Shown piece after piece: positions 23,437 through 32,124 of a DNA stretch of 64,000 nt. How positions within the stretch are numbered: position 1 is the stretch's first letter; the number at the start of each line of letters is the position of its first letter. Both the position numbers and the translations under genes were made by a program. The notes under the pieces are model-generated. The model was not told where the DNA came from and did no database searches. It saw only the letters and a list, made by a program, of their open reading frames with translations. The stretch covers positions 1 to 64,000 of the forward strand of contig CAMKTN010000005.1 of the NCBI GenBank assembly GCA_946415705.1, in the 5' to 3' direction. Source of the DNA: an uncultured Prevotellaceae bacterium (lineage in GTDB: Bacteria > Bacteroidota > Bacteroidia > Bacteroidales > Bacteroidaceae).

Positions 23437-23467
23437 CAAAATTAAGCACAAAGTGCGATTCATGCAA
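23437..23467 (-). promoter_or_regulatory. Putative promoter of the leuS operon
   Basis: Minus strand: TTG, 20 bp, TAATTTTG (23437-23444). It lies about 45 bp upstream of ATG 23392 and supports that start over the upstream one, which would lie in the promoter. Confidence 0.5.
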
Positions 23468-23654
23468 GTTTTGAGCAAAAAATTGCCAAAAAGACCCTCA
23501 TCAATCGTATTCAGTACCCTTCCAAAAGATGCAAAAACTAATGAATATTTAAAGTATTCGGGCTAAAAGTAGAAGTATTTCTTAGATTTAACCCGAAAGT
23601 GTGCCTCACCACCGACAACCGCCTCACGGATGTAGGGAAACTATATCACCAACC

Positions 23655-25043
23655 CTATTTTTTCTGGTCTTTCTTCAGTTTAAGTTCCGTGCCCTCAATC
23701 ACAAAGACTTTGTTGTTGGGGTCTATTGTGTAGCGCTTGAGCTTGGGACATTTACGAACCAATTGACTATGCGACAGACTTAGACTGGCTGGGAGACTAA
23801 CAGACAGCAGATTCTGACAATTGGAGAAGGCACTATCCTCAATTTTCCAGACGCGGTTGGGGATGACGAAATGAAAAACACCGTCGCATTGAAAAAAGGC
23901 ACACCGATCGATTGTTTCCAATGAATTGGGCAACTGTGGGCTGATGAGGCTGATGCAGTTTCTAAAGGCATTTGAACGAATATATTTCAAACCTTCAGGA
24001 AAGACAACACGGTTCAGATTGATACACCCTTCGAAGGCATTTTTCCCGATTCGTATGCAACTGGAAGGTAGAATGAAATATGTCAGCAAAGTGCGTGAGA
24101 AGAACGCAGAATCTGGAATCGTCTCTATATCTGCATCTCGTAGATTCACGCTGCTGAGAACACCCGTGCGGCTCATTGTGGCTAGGATTCTAAGATCATC
24201 AGCATTGACTGGACCACTCAACTGAATATGCTGTATCTCAGCTTGTTGTTGCGTAGTGAGCGAGTCTTTTAGCGTACCTGCCTGGTCAAGATGTATGGTT
24301 TTCACATCTGGCACAAACGCGGAATCTGCTACACCAACCAGCATCCAATGTTGATCTGCGTAGCCATTGAGGTCATTGAGCTGGTAGTAGTCGTCATCCT
24401 TGCCTGCCCAACCGAAATTCACGTGAACCTTATCTTCTTTGCAGCCGTCAATGATGAAAATATGTCCGTCATTTTCACCTTGCTTATACCCCCGATATAG
24501 CACAGGGCATCCTGCTTCCAGCTCTTTGAACAGCATCATTCTAAAGATGCTGTCGCCCTCTGGTGTTTTATATCGGTTGCGGTTGTAGATACCAATATAG
24601 TCAGAATATCCATAGAGCCGTTTCAGACCGTTCATAATTTTTCTCATCGACGAACCACTCTCTTCCTTGCCGTATTTCGTGAAGGCAGACACACCACAGT
24701 CACTGATCAATTTAGCCACAGACACAATCTGGTCGTTTCGCAAATCATTGCTAGCACGATGGTACATCAAATCCCAATTGTAAACATAATTACCATCTGG
24801 ACTATAGCAGGGATATTTGTGGAAATTGACAATCTGTGCCATTGCCACAGCTCCACAGCCCGCTACTGGTCTCACTTTCACGCCGTCGTGTTCAACGGCT
24901 GGCGCCAGAGCGTTGAACGGATACCCCTGTCCCCAACGCGTCACAATCATTGGCTTCACATCTTTCGAAAAGGTGAAGGACTCTTGTGACAGCGCACTAC
25001 ATGTACAAAGGATTCCAAATATGATTAAGAGCTGTTTCATCAC
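23655..25043 (-). CDS. C10-family (streptopain-like) cysteine protease fused to BspA-type leucine-rich repeats
   Basis: The 462-residue product begins with a signal peptide ('LLIIFGILCTCSALSQ'). The peptidase C10 domain contains the nucleophile C63 in 'PVAGCGAVAMAQIVNFHKYP' and catalytic H194 in 'NDGHIFIIDG', followed by 'HVNFGWAGKDDDYY'. From about 270 onward come leucine-rich repeats of the BspA/LRR_5 kind ('IRIGKNAFEGCINLNRVVFP', 'LKYIRSNAFRNCISLISPQL', 'WKIEDSAFSNCQNLLSVSLP'). A secreted protease bound to proteins or host surfaces through the LRR is inferred. C10 proteases often have a long propeptide; here the catalytic domain follows the leader almost directly. Confidence 0.85.
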   Translation of the reverse strand: MMKQLLIIFGILCTCSALSQESFTFSKDVKPMIVTRWGQGYPFNALAPAVEHDGVKVRPVAGCGAVAMAQIVNFHKYPCYSPDGNYVYNWDLMYHRASNDLRNDQIVSVAKLISDCGVSAFTKYGKEESGSSMRKIMNGLKRLYGYSDYIGIYNRNRYKTPEGDSIFRMMLFKELEAGCPVLYRGYKQGENDGHIFIIDGCKEDKVHVNFGWAGKDDDYYQLNDLNGYADQHWMLVGVADSAFVPDVKTIHLDQAGTLKDSLTTQQQAEIQHIQLSGPVNADDLRILATMSRTGVLSSVNLRDADIETIPDSAFFSRTLLTYFILPSSCIRIGKNAFEGCINLNRVVFPEGLKYIRSNAFRNCISLISPQLPNSLETIDRCAFFQCDGVFHFVIPNRVWKIEDSAFSNCQNLLSVSLPASLSLSHSQLVRKCPKLKRYTIDPNNKVFVIEGTELKLKKDQKK

Positions 25044-25055
25044 TCATCTACGCCG

Positions 25056-25088
25056 CAAAAGTAGCAAAAGTTTCTTGAACGCGCCAAA
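25056..25088 (-). promoter_or_regulatory. Putative promoter of the C10 protease gene
   Basis: Minus strand: TTTG, 21 bp, TACTTTTG, 13 bp before the ATG at 25043. The short distance predicts a very short leader or leaderless mRNA. Confidence 0.5.
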
Positions 25089-25165
25089 GGATTGGACGTT
25101 TTTTCTCCCCAACCCTGCTATTTCATGTATTTTGTGTGTTGAAAAAGTGTAGTCTTTATATGAAG

Positions 25166-25314
25166 CCATCATGATGGCACAATCAATCCATCATGATGGC
25201 ACAATCAATCCATCATCATGGATTAATCAATCCATCATCATGGATTAATCAATACACCTAGATATTCCGAGTGATAGATGCTGTTCTTGTGGGTGACAGA
25301 CGCTGAATATTTTC
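25166..25314. repeat. Short 22-bp repeat array
   Basis: Four perfect-period units start at 25166, 25188, 25210 and 25232. The first two share the head CCATCATGATGG (a perfect palindrome) and the next two share CCATCATCATGG. Two more related units, with heads GTGATAGATGCTG and GTGACAGACGCTG, start at 25271 and 25293, again 22 bp apart but shifted in phase. No gene is present in the 25044-25328 gap. Confidence 0.75.
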
Positions 25315-25328
25315 TGCTAATAATTGTC

Positions 25329-25739
25329 TCAGATGTTCGTCGCTTTGCGATAGCCAAGGCCGGTGACATGGCAGATGAGGCGGCCGGAGTGGTCGGTGAC
25401 GCGGACTTCTACGGCGGGAATCTTTTGGTGGTCGGCAACGAGGACGGCTTCGGCACGCAACTGATCGCCCTCATGGGCGCTGGAGACGAACATGATGCTG
25501 TTGGAGATGCCGAAGGTGAGGTGTCCGTCGTGGTTCATCAGGGCGGCGATGGCGAGGTCGGCAAGGGTGAAGAGGGCACCACCTTGGCAGACATGGCCGC
25601 CATTCAGGTGCTCGGCCGTGACGCGCATCTCGGCAATGGCGTGACGGTCATCTACTTCGGTGATCTGGCAGCCTGCATTGGCGGCGAAGCGGTCTGTGCG
25701 ATTCAACAAATCCTTAATAGACATGGTAGCGTTTGTCAT
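25329..25739 (-). CDS. PaaI-type hotdog thioesterase
   Basis: The 136-residue product is the right size for a single hotdog-fold acyl-CoA thioesterase. The segment 'EHLNGGHVCQGGALFTLADLAIAALMN' carries the family's 'G-x-x-H/G-GG-x-x-x-x-x-D' core. A C-terminal strand reads 'EVRVTDHSGRLICHVTGLGYRK'. It would hydrolyse an aromatic or fatty acyl-CoA; the substrate is unknown. It is the last gene of the cysE-THUMP-GNAT-thioesterase operon, 3 bp after the GNAT stop. Confidence 0.85.
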   Translation of the reverse strand: MTNATMSIKDLLNRTDRFAANAGCQITEVDDRHAIAEMRVTAEHLNGGHVCQGGALFTLADLAIAALMNHDGHLTFGISNSIMFVSSAHEGDQLRAEAVLVADHQKIPAVEVRVTDHSGRLICHVTGLGYRKATNI

Positions 25740-25742
25740 GAT

Positions 25743-26882
25743 TCATCCGATTTCCTTCACGTAGCAGCGGCGACGCTTGACGAATTCGGGGGACATGGGT
25801 TCCCACTGGGAAAGCTCGCGCATGTTGTATTCGAGTTGGGGACCTGTTTCAGCCCATTTGATACCGGCTTGGTTATAGACGCGGATGAGGTCGTCGAAAA
25901 AGAGCGCATTGACGCCTTTGGCCTGCAGGTCGGGGCGCACGGCGATGAGGAGCATCTCCACGGAACCTTCGTTCTTCCATTTCAGGCTTTTCAGCAAGTG
26001 GAACCAGCCGAAGGGGAGCAGGCGGCCGTGGGCTTTCTGCATGGCTTGGGAGAGGCACCCCATCGTGATGGCTGCGCCGACGACCTCTTCCTGCTCATTG
26101 ACGATAATGGGCATAAAGCGTTTGTCGATGAGGCCCAGGTATTTCTTAATGAACAGGTCTGTCTGCTTGTCGGACAGCTCGGAGTAACCGAAGAGGGGCG
26201 AGTAAGCCTGGTTGAGGAGATGGAAGATCTTATGTCCGTAGTCGCGCTTGTAGATGTCATCGTTGGTAAGTTTGATGACGCGTAGATGCAAGCGCCGACG
26301 GGCAAATTCCGCCACACGGGCGTATTTGTCGGGCACCTCCTTGGGAATCGTTACACGTATCTGCACCCAGTCGGCTTCCTTCTGAAAACCCAATGCTTCA
26401 AGGTGTTTCGGGTAGTAGGCGTGGTTGTAGATGGTGTTCATGGTTCCCGTCAGGTGGAAGTCCTCGATGAGCATGCCTTCCTTGTCGAAGTCGGTGATGC
26501 CCAAGGGGCCTTGCAGGGCTGTCATCCCTCGCTGACGTCCCCATTCGGCAACGGTGTCCAGAAGGGCTTTTGCGACAGCCACATCATCGATAAACTCAAT
26601 CATGGAGAAGCGTGCGTTCTGCACCTTCCATTTCTCGTTGGCTCGTCGGTTGATGATGCCCACGATGCGTCCCACGCACTCCTTGTCGCGGTAGGCCACG
26701 AAGGCTTGCACATCGGAGAATTCCAGACCGGGATTGGTCTTGATGTTGAAGAACTCTCTGATGTCGCTCTCCAGATCAGGGACGTACTGGGGGCAGTCTT
26801 TATAGATGCGGTCCACGATGTGGATGAAATCGTTCATCTCACCACGCGAGACGACAGGCTTTATGCAGATGTCACTATTCAT
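25743..26882 (-). CDS. GNAT-superfamily acetyltransferase-like protein
   Basis: The 379-residue product has an N-terminal part with 'VQAFVAYRDKECVGRIVGIIN' and a C-terminal GNAT-like half ('EMLLIAVRPDLQAKGVNALFFDDLIRVYNQ', with the acetyl-CoA-loop-like V-x-x-x-Q-x-K-G). Proteins of this length and pattern are widespread in Bacteroidetes, but I know no characterised member. It is embedded between the THUMP methyltransferase and thioesterase genes in an operon. Confidence 0.65.
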   Translation of the reverse strand: MNSDICIKPVVSRGEMNDFIHIVDRIYKDCPQYVPDLESDIREFFNIKTNPGLEFSDVQAFVAYRDKECVGRIVGIINRRANEKWKVQNARFSMIEFIDDVAVAKALLDTVAEWGRQRGMTALQGPLGITDFDKEGMLIEDFHLTGTMNTIYNHAYYPKHLEALGFQKEADWVQIRVTIPKEVPDKYARVAEFARRRLHLRVIKLTNDDIYKRDYGHKIFHLLNQAYSPLFGYSELSDKQTDLFIKKYLGLIDKRFMPIIVNEQEEVVGAAITMGCLSQAMQKAHGRLLPFGWFHLLKSLKWKNEGSVEMLLIAVRPDLQAKGVNALFFDDLIRVYNQAGIKWAETGPQLEYNMRELSQWEPMSPEFVKRRRCYVKEIG

Positions 26883-26887
26883 ATATC

Positions 26888-26931
26888 ATAAATCCTCAAT
26901 CTTCATTCCTCAATTCTCAATCCTCACTCTC
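26888..26931. repeat. Oligomer tract (family C) between the THUMP methyltransferase and GNAT genes
   Basis: Degenerate repetition of 'CCTCAATC/TTCATTCC' type heptamers to octamers fills most of the 34-bp intergenic gap and runs to the THUMP stop. Similar tracts occur at many gene borders in the window. Confidence 0.5.
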
Positions 26932-28455
26932 CTCCCCTCCTCCGAAGAAACGGCGACGTGCCTCCTGACGGGCTGCACGGTCGTTGCCTTTCGCGTGGAA
27001 GTCAGCACCCTTGCGACCAAAACCGCTGCTGCGACCCTTGAAGCCTTCACGCTTACCGAAACGGTCGCCGTCACGCTTGCCAAAACGGTCGCCATCACGC
27101 TTGCCAAAATGATCACCGTCACGCTTGCTAAACTCGCCGTCGCGCTTGGAGAACTTGTTGAAGCGGTGGTTGTCGTGGCGCTCCTCGCGTTCCTCGTCAT
27201 TGTACCCACCCTTGAAGCCATCGCGGTGTTGCTTGAAGCGGCGCTTCTGCGCCATCTCGCGACGCTCTGCGTTGGTCTTCACGATGCCGCCCTTGGCGCG
27301 ATGTTCGTCCAGACGTCCGCCAAAGAGCACGTATTTGCGTAGCTCACACTCCAGCGAACCATTATATAAAGGTGTCTTGAGTGATGGCTTTAAGCCTATT
27401 TCATCAAAACATTCCTCGCGATAGCTGAGAATCCATGCCTCGCCGCCCGTAAACTCGCGCTTCAGTTTCTGACCGATGCTCTTGTAGAGGCCGAGGAGGT
27501 CGGGACTGGAGATGCGCTCGCCGTAGGGCGGGTTGGTGACCATCAGTGGACAATCAGACGCTTGACCGTTGGACACTTGGAGTGGCGCCTTCGTGAAGTC
27601 GGCCTCTTCGATGGTGATGTCCTTGCTAAGGCCTGCTGCCTTGACGTTGCGGGTGGCGATGCCTACGGCCTTCGGGTCGATGTCGCGGCCATAGATATGG
27701 TGCTCGAACTCGCGCTCACTCGTGTCATCGTTATAGACACGCTCGAAGAGCTCGCGATCGAAATCGGGCCATTTCTCGAAGGCATAGCCTTGACGGAACA
27801 CGCCAGGCGCAATGCCGCGTGCGATAAGGGCTGCCTCAATGCACAGGGTGCCGCTGCCGCAGAAGGGGTCTATGAAATCGCGCTCGCCCTTCCAACCCGT
27901 CATCATGATGATGCCGGCGGCCAGGACTTCGTTCAGCGGCGCTGCTACGGTCTCCTGGCGATAGCCACGGCGGTGTAGGCTCTCGCCGCTGCTGTCCAGC
28001 GCCAGTGTAGCATCGTAGTCGGAGATATGTATGTGCAGCTGTATATCGGGGTTGGAGACGCTGACATTAGGACGTGAGCCTGTGCGCTCACGGAACTGGT
28101 CGGCAATGGCGTCCTTCACCTTGTAGGCCACAAACTTGGAGTGGTGGAACTCAGGCGAGAAGACTACGCTGTCAACGGCAAACGTCGTCTGCGGCGTGAG
28201 GTACTCCGACCAGTCGATAGCCTTCACGGCTTCATAGACGTCGTCGGCGCTCCTGGCCTTGAACAGCTTGATGGGTTTGAGCACGCGGATGGCTGTGCGC
28301 AGGCAGAAGTTGGCGCGATACATCATCTCTTTGTCGCCCGTGAAGGTGACCATGCGACGGCCTATCTGTATGTCCGTGGCGCCCAGTTCTGTGAGCTCCT
28401 GTGCCAACAGAGGTTCCAGGCCCTGGAAGGTTTTGGCAATAAGTGGTGTTGTCAT
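26917..28455 (-). CDS. THUMP-domain class I RNA methyltransferase (RlmL N-terminal-like) with repetitive basic tail
   Basis: The 512-residue product has a THUMP region (about 45-155). The methyltransferase fold contains 'DFIDPFCGSGTLCIEAALIA' (motif I), 'DIDPKAVGIATRNV' and the catalytic 'VTNPPYGERI', so it likely makes N2-methylguanosine in rRNA or tRNA. After about residue 400 comes a disordered tail rich in R, K, G and F with tandem 'FGKRDGDR' units, reminiscent of RNA-chaperone tails. The segment 'QVSNGQASD' ahead of the NPPY motif is encoded by an oligomer tract (about 27546-27586). The start lies 3 bp after the cysE stop. Confidence 0.9.
   Translation of the reverse strand: MTTPLIAKTFQGLEPLLAQELTELGATDIQIGRRMVTFTGDKEMMYRANFCLRTAIRVLKPIKLFKARSADDVYEAVKAIDWSEYLTPQTTFAVDSVVFSPEFHHSKFVAYKVKDAIADQFRERTGSRPNVSVSNPDIQLHIHISDYDATLALDSSGESLHRRGYRQETVAAPLNEVLAAGIIMMTGWKGERDFIDPFCGSGTLCIEAALIARGIAPGVFRQGYAFEKWPDFDRELFERVYNDDTSEREFEHHIYGRDIDPKAVGIATRNVKAAGLSKDITIEEADFTKAPLQVSNGQASDCPLMVTNPPYGERISSPDLLGLYKSIGQKLKREFTGGEAWILSYREECFDEIGLKPSLKTPLYNGSLECELRKYVLFGGRLDEHRAKGGIVKTNAERREMAQKRRFKQHRDGFKGGYNDEEREERHDNHRFNKFSKRDGEFSKRDGDHFGKRDGDRFGKRDGDRFGKREGFKGRSSGFGRKGADFHAKGNDRAARQEARRRFFGGGEESED
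27049..27141 (-). repeat. Coding minisatellite: 24-bp tandem repeat encoding FGKRDGDR units
   Basis: Units start at 27049, 27073, 27097 and 27121 (the last is 21 bp). Each encodes the octapeptide FGKRDGDR or a close variant. The period is a multiple of three, so copy-number change keeps the frame. Confidence 0.85.
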
Positions 28456-28458
28456 TAA

Positions 28459-29379
28459 TTAATGGCAGTATTTGTTTTGTAGTATTTTCGTGTTGGGCTC
28501 CACATCCTCGGTGACCCAGATGTTACCGCCGATGACGGCATCGTGACCGATGGTGATGCGTCCTAGGATGGTGGAGTTGGCATAGACGATGACGTTGTCC
28601 TCGAGGATGGGGTGGCGCGGAATGCCCTTGATGGGGTGACCGTCATCATCGAGGGGGAAGCTTTTGGCACCCAACGTGACACCCTGATAGAGTTTCACGT
28701 TGTTCCCGATCACGCAGGTGGCTCCGATGACGACACCCGTGCCGTGGTCGATGGTGAAATGGTGGCCGATGGTGGCTCCCGGATGAATGTCGATACCCGT
28801 TTCGGAGTGTGCCATCTCTGTGATGATACGTGGGATGAGTGGCACGCCCAGCTTCAGCAGTTCGTGGGCCACGCGGTAGTTCGTCAGCGCCTTGATGACA
28901 GGGTAGCACGAAATCACCTCGCCGTAGCTCTCTGCGGCCGGGTCGCCCAAGTAGGCAGCCTCGACATCGGTTGATAGCGTCTGGCGCAACACTGGCAGGC
29001 GTTCGATGAAAGCGCGTGACAGCTCGCTAGACTTCTTGCGGCGAATGTCCTGAGCCGTAGCGTAGGTGTTACCGTAGGCTTCCACCTCGTTCCAGCCGGT
29101 AGCGAAGCACAATCCAGCCTGGATCTGCTCGCACAGCAGGCCGTAGAGCCGCTCGATGGCGACGCCGATGTGGAAGATGAGGTTTTGGTTGTTGACATTG
29201 CTCTTCCCATAGAAACCGGGGAAGAGAATACTGCGACACAATTCCATTATCTCAGCCAAAGCAGGCTGGGAGGGCAGCGGGTCACCGTCGCGATGTTCGT
29301 GGAACAGGCCGCATAACGACTTCGGGTCGGCCAGTTCCGTGGCCACTGTCGTCAGTAAGGTTTGCGTAGAGCTATTCAT
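28459..29379 (-). CDS. cysE: Serine O-acetyltransferase
   Basis: The 306-residue product is of the long type common in Bacteroidetes. Left-handed beta-helix hexapeptides are visible: 'GIDIHPGATIGHHFTIDHGTG' region, then 'VVIGATCVIGNNVKLYQGVT', 'LGAKSFP', and 'RHPILEDNVIVYANSTILG'. It acetylates serine to O-acetylserine, the substrate of CysK encoded next door. ATG 29379 is chosen because the in-frame ATG 24 bp upstream would sit in the -7 element. Confidence 0.93.
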   Translation of the reverse strand: MNSSTQTLLTTVATELADPKSLCGLFHEHRDGDPLPSQPALAEIMELCRSILFPGFYGKSNVNNQNLIFHIGVAIERLYGLLCEQIQAGLCFATGWNEVEAYGNTYATAQDIRRKKSSELSRAFIERLPVLRQTLSTDVEAAYLGDPAAESYGEVISCYPVIKALTNYRVAHELLKLGVPLIPRIITEMAHSETGIDIHPGATIGHHFTIDHGTGVVIGATCVIGNNVKLYQGVTLGAKSFPLDDDGHPIKGIPRHPILEDNVIVYANSTILGRITIGHDAVIGGNIWVTEDVEPNTKILQNKYCH

Positions 29380-29390
29380 GATTTCGGCGG

Positions 29391-29398
29391 CAAAGGTA
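29391..29398 (-). promoter_or_regulatory. Promoter -7 element (TACCTTTG) for the cysE operon
   Basis: Exact TAnnTTTG match, 12 bp before the cysE ATG, implying a very short leader. Upstream (29403-29440) is a 'GATTTAC' oligomer tract, and no clean -33 box is seen. Confidence 0.5.
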
Positions 29399-29454
29399 CG
29401 CATTATTTACGATTTACGATTTACGATTTGCGATTTATTTGCTTCTGCAACAGC

Positions 29455-29493
29455 AAAAAAGATGCACCATCTCTGTGGAATAAGATGGTGCAT
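29455..29493 (-). terminator. Rho-independent terminator of cysK
   Basis: Perfect 11-bp stem ATGCACCATCT/AGATGGTGCAT (29462-29472 and 29483-29493), 10-nt loop, then C and six T on the minus strand. It starts 49 bp after the cysK stop. Confidence 0.85.
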
Positions 29494-29541
29494 TGGCCAA
29501 AAGAGGCGAAATGTGATAAGAATCGTGTCTTTCAGAGGTTT

Positions 29542-30489
29542 TTACAGGGGGTAGTCCTCGAAGGCGTAGAGGACGGTGGAGAGGTAGCGTTCGCCTGTGT
29601 CAGGCAGCAGCACCACAATCTTCTTTCCCTTGTTCTCGGGGCGCTTGGCGATTTCGGCGGCAGCAAAGGCAGCAGCACCGCTGCTGATGCCCACGAGCAG
29701 ACCTTCTTGCTGAGCTATCTCGCGGCCCGTGCGGATGGCATCGTCGTTCTCGACATCGAAGACCTCGTCGATGACGTCGGCATTGTAGGTCTTGGGCACG
29801 AAACCGGCTCCGATGCCTTGGATCTTATGCGGACCGCTGGGCTGGCCGTTGAGGACGGCGGAGGACTTGGGTTCCACGGCGATGATCTTCACGTTGGGGT
29901 TCTGCTCTTTCAGATAACGTCCAGTGCCGGAGATGGTACCTCCGGTGCCTACGCCCGCCACGAAGATATCTACCTTTCCATCGGTGTCGCGCCACACCTC
30001 GGGGCCTGTGGTGGCGTAGTGCTTAGCGGGGTTGGCGGCGTTCTCGAACTGCTGCAGGATAACGCTTCCCGGGATATTGTCTCGCAGCTCCTCAGCAGCG
30101 CGAATGGCTCCCGGCATGCCATCCTTCCCAGGTGTCAGACGCACCTCAGCGCCGTATGCCTTCACCAGATTCCTACGCTCCACGCTCATCGTCTCGGGCA
30201 TCGTCAGGATGAGGTGATAACCCTTCACGGCGCTGACCAATGCCAGCCCCACACCCGTGTTGCCGCTGGTGGGTTCGATGATGGTGGCGCCCGACTTCAG
30301 GATGCCTTTCTTTTCAGCATCCTCAATCATGGCGAAGGCGATGCGGTCCTTCACGCTGCCGCCCGGGTTAAAGAACTCCACTTTGGCAATGATCGGGGTG
30401 GCGAGACCCTTGGCCTGTGAGTATTTGTTGAGCTCCAATAAAGGGGTGTTGCCGATGAGCTCTGTCAGCTGTTTTGCTATCTGTGACAT
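29542..30489 (-). CDS. cysK: Cysteine synthase A (O-acetylserine sulfhydrylase)
   Basis: The 315-residue PLP enzyme makes cysteine from O-acetylserine and sulfide. The PLP lysine lies in '[13 protein letters not shown]' (about 45), the phosphate/asparagine loop is '[11 protein letters not shown]', and '[17 protein letters not shown]' is the glycine loop. The substrate comes from CysE, encoded across the terminator and promoter at 29391-29493. Confidence 0.97.
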   Translation of the reverse strand: MSQIAKQLTELIGNTPLLELNKYSQAKGLATPIIAKVEFFNPGGSVKDRIAFAMIEDAEKKGILKSGATIIEPTSGNTGVGLALVSAVKGYHLILTMPETMSVERRNLVKAYGAEVRLTPGKDGMPGAIRAAEELRDNIPGSVILQQFENAANPAKHYATTGPEVWRDTDGKVDIFVAGVGTGGTISGTGRYLKEQNPNVKIIAVEPKSSAVLNGQPSGPHKIQGIGAGFVPKTYNADVIDEVFDVENDDAIRTGREIAQQEGLLVGISSGAAAFAAAEIAKRPENKGKKIVVLLPDTGERYLSTVLYAFEDYPL

Positions 30490-30558
30490 GGTGATGATTG
30501 ACGATTTAATGATTGACTATTGATGGATTTATGATTTATTAGAAATTCTTTTGCGCTG

Positions 30559-30566
30559 CAAAAGTA
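30559..30566 (-). promoter_or_regulatory. Promoter -7 element (TACTTTTG) for cysK
   Basis: TAnnTTTG match about 70 bp before the ATG. The leader is largely an oligomer tract (GATTGACGATTTAATGATTG and similar, 30490-30540). Confidence 0.4.
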
Positions 30567-30616
30567 CGAAGAAATATTTATTTATCCTTTTTCATGCTTT
30601 CATTTTTCACATTGTT

Positions 30617-31906
30617 TTAAATCTTGTCCAGCGCCTGTGCGAGATCTTCCAGAATATCGTCGATATGCTCTGTGCCAATGCTGAGGCGGATGGTCGAGGG
30701 TGTGATGTGCTGTTCGGCCAGTTCCTCAGGCGAGAGCTGTGAGTGAGTGGTCGTGTAGGGATGGATGACGAGGCTCTTCACGTCGGCCACGTTGGCCAGT
30801 AGCGAGAAGATCTGCAGCGCATCAATGAACTTCCAAGCCTCTTCCTGACCGCCTTTGATCTCGAAGGTAAAGATGGAGCCGCCGCCGCCGGGGAAGTACT
30901 TTTGGTAGAGCTGGTGATCGTGGTGGCTCTCCAAAGCAGGATGGTTCACCTTGGCCACCTTGGGGTGCTTGCTCAGGAAATCAACCACCTTGAGGGCGTT
31001 CTGCACATGACGCTCTACGCGAAGGCTCAGCGTCTCAACGCCTTGCAGCAGGATGAAGGCATTGAAGGGTGAGATGGCAGCGCCGGTGTCACGCAGCAGG
31101 ACGGCGCGAATACGTGTGACGTAAGCGGCAGCACCCACCGCATCGGCAAACACGATGCCGTGGTAGCTGGGGTCTGGCTTGGCCAGTGTGGGGAACTTGT
31201 CGGGGTTTGCCTTCCAGTCGAACTTGCCGCCATCGACGATGACGCCGCCGAGCGAGGTGCCGTGGCCACCCAGGAACTTCGTGGCCGAGTGTACCACGAT
31301 GTCGGCTCCGTGCTCCAAAGGACGAATGAGGTAAGGGGTGCCGAACGTGTTATCGACAATGAAAGGAATCCCGTGCTTATGTGCTACAGCCGCTACGCCT
31401 TCCAGGTCGAGGACATCGCTGTTGGGGTTGCCGAAGGTCTCGGCATATACTACTTTTGTGTTGGGTTGGATGGCGGCCTCCAGGGCGGCGAGGTCGTTGA
31501 CGTTGATGATGGTGTTGGTGATGCCCTGCGTGGCCAAGGTGTGAGTAATCAGATTATAGGAACCGCCGTAGAGATTGTCGGCGGCTACGATGTGATCACC
31601 TGCCTGTGCAATGTTCTGCAAAGCGTAGGTGATAGCTGCTGCACCGCTGGCGACAGCCAAGCCGGCCACACCGCCCTCAAGCGCTGCCACACGGTCTTCG
31701 AACACACCCTGTGTGGAGTTGGTCAAGCGACCGTAGATATTGCCTGCATCGCGCAGGCCGAAACGGTCGGCGGCGTGCTGAGAGTTGCGGAACACATAGC
31801 TCGTGGTTTGGTAGATAGGCACCGCACGTGCATCGGTAGCGGGGTCAGCCTGTTCTTGGCCTACATGGAGTTGCAAAGTCTCAAAGCGATAATTTTTCTG
31901 TGCCAT
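30617..31906 (-). CDS. O-acetylhomoserine sulfhydrylase-type PLP enzyme (MetY-like)
   Basis: The 429-residue member of the Cys/Met-metabolism PLP family has the MetY length. '[18 protein letters not shown]', '[11 protein letters not shown]' and the PLP-lysine segment '[19 protein letters not shown]' are all conserved. It probably makes homocysteine from O-acetylhomoserine and sulfide. It is transcribed divergently from an Lrp-type regulator, with face-to-face promoters. A second MetY-like gene lies at 51382-52701. Confidence 0.93.
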   Translation of the reverse strand: MAQKNYRFETLQLHVGQEQADPATDARAVPIYQTTSYVFRNSQHAADRFGLRDAGNIYGRLTNSTQGVFEDRVAALEGGVAGLAVASGAAAITYALQNIAQAGDHIVAADNLYGGSYNLITHTLATQGITNTIINVNDLAALEAAIQPNTKVVYAETFGNPNSDVLDLEGVAAVAHKHGIPFIVDNTFGTPYLIRPLEHGADIVVHSATKFLGGHGTSLGGVIVDGGKFDWKANPDKFPTLAKPDPSYHGIVFADAVGAAAYVTRIRAVLLRDTGAAISPFNAFILLQGVETLSLRVERHVQNALKVVDFLSKHPKVAKVNHPALESHHDHQLYQKYFPGGGGSIFTFEIKGGQEEAWKFIDALQIFSLLANVADVKSLVIHPYTTTHSQLSPEELAEQHITPSTIRLSIGTEHIDDILEDLAQALDKI

Positions 31907-31967
31907 AGTCGTATTTAGTTTAGAGTTTATCGTTTATGGTTTATCGTTTATTGTTGTTTCGACGGTG

Positions 31968-32000
31968 CAAAGGTACGGCGATTTAGAGATATCTTCCAAA
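31968..32000 (-). promoter_or_regulatory. Promoter of the metY-like gene
   Basis: Minus strand: TTTG (31997-32000), 21 bp, TACCTTTG (31968-31975). A 'GTTTATCGTTTATG' oligomer tract fills the leader. Confidence 0.6.
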
Positions 32001-32004
32001 TTTC

Positions 32005-32035
32005 TTGCGTAATTCAGAAGAATCCCCTACTTTTG
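32005..32035 (+). promoter_or_regulatory. Promoter of the Lrp-type regulator gene
   Basis: TTG (32005-32007), 20 bp, TACTTTTG (32028-32035). Its -33 box is 4 bp from that of the divergent metY-like gene. Confidence 0.55.
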
Positions 32036-32085
32036 CGCCATCAACAGAAAGATCTTCCAAAAGAGGCGCTTGACAGCCCTTGCAA

Positions 32086-32100
32086 CAGAATAATATTCTA
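32086..32100 (+). promoter_or_regulatory. Putative Lrp box in the leader of the regulator gene
   Basis: CAGAATAATATTCTA is a near-perfect dyad matching 14 of 15 positions of the published E. coli Lrp consensus (YAGHAWATTWTDCTR). It lies between the -7 element and the ATG, a position suited to autorepression. Confidence 0.5.
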
Positions 32101-32124
32101 CACCTTCTGCATAATGCCCTTAGA

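Noticed and set aside
25166-25253. Possible CRISPR array
   Set aside because: Repeats are contiguous 22-bp units with no unique spacers, and no cas gene is in the window.
26806-27342. Plus-strand open frame with repeated 'VTLAK' motifs
   Set aside because: It is the antisense reading of the coding minisatellite in the methyltransferase tail. The minus-strand frame carries clear THUMP and methyltransferase motifs.
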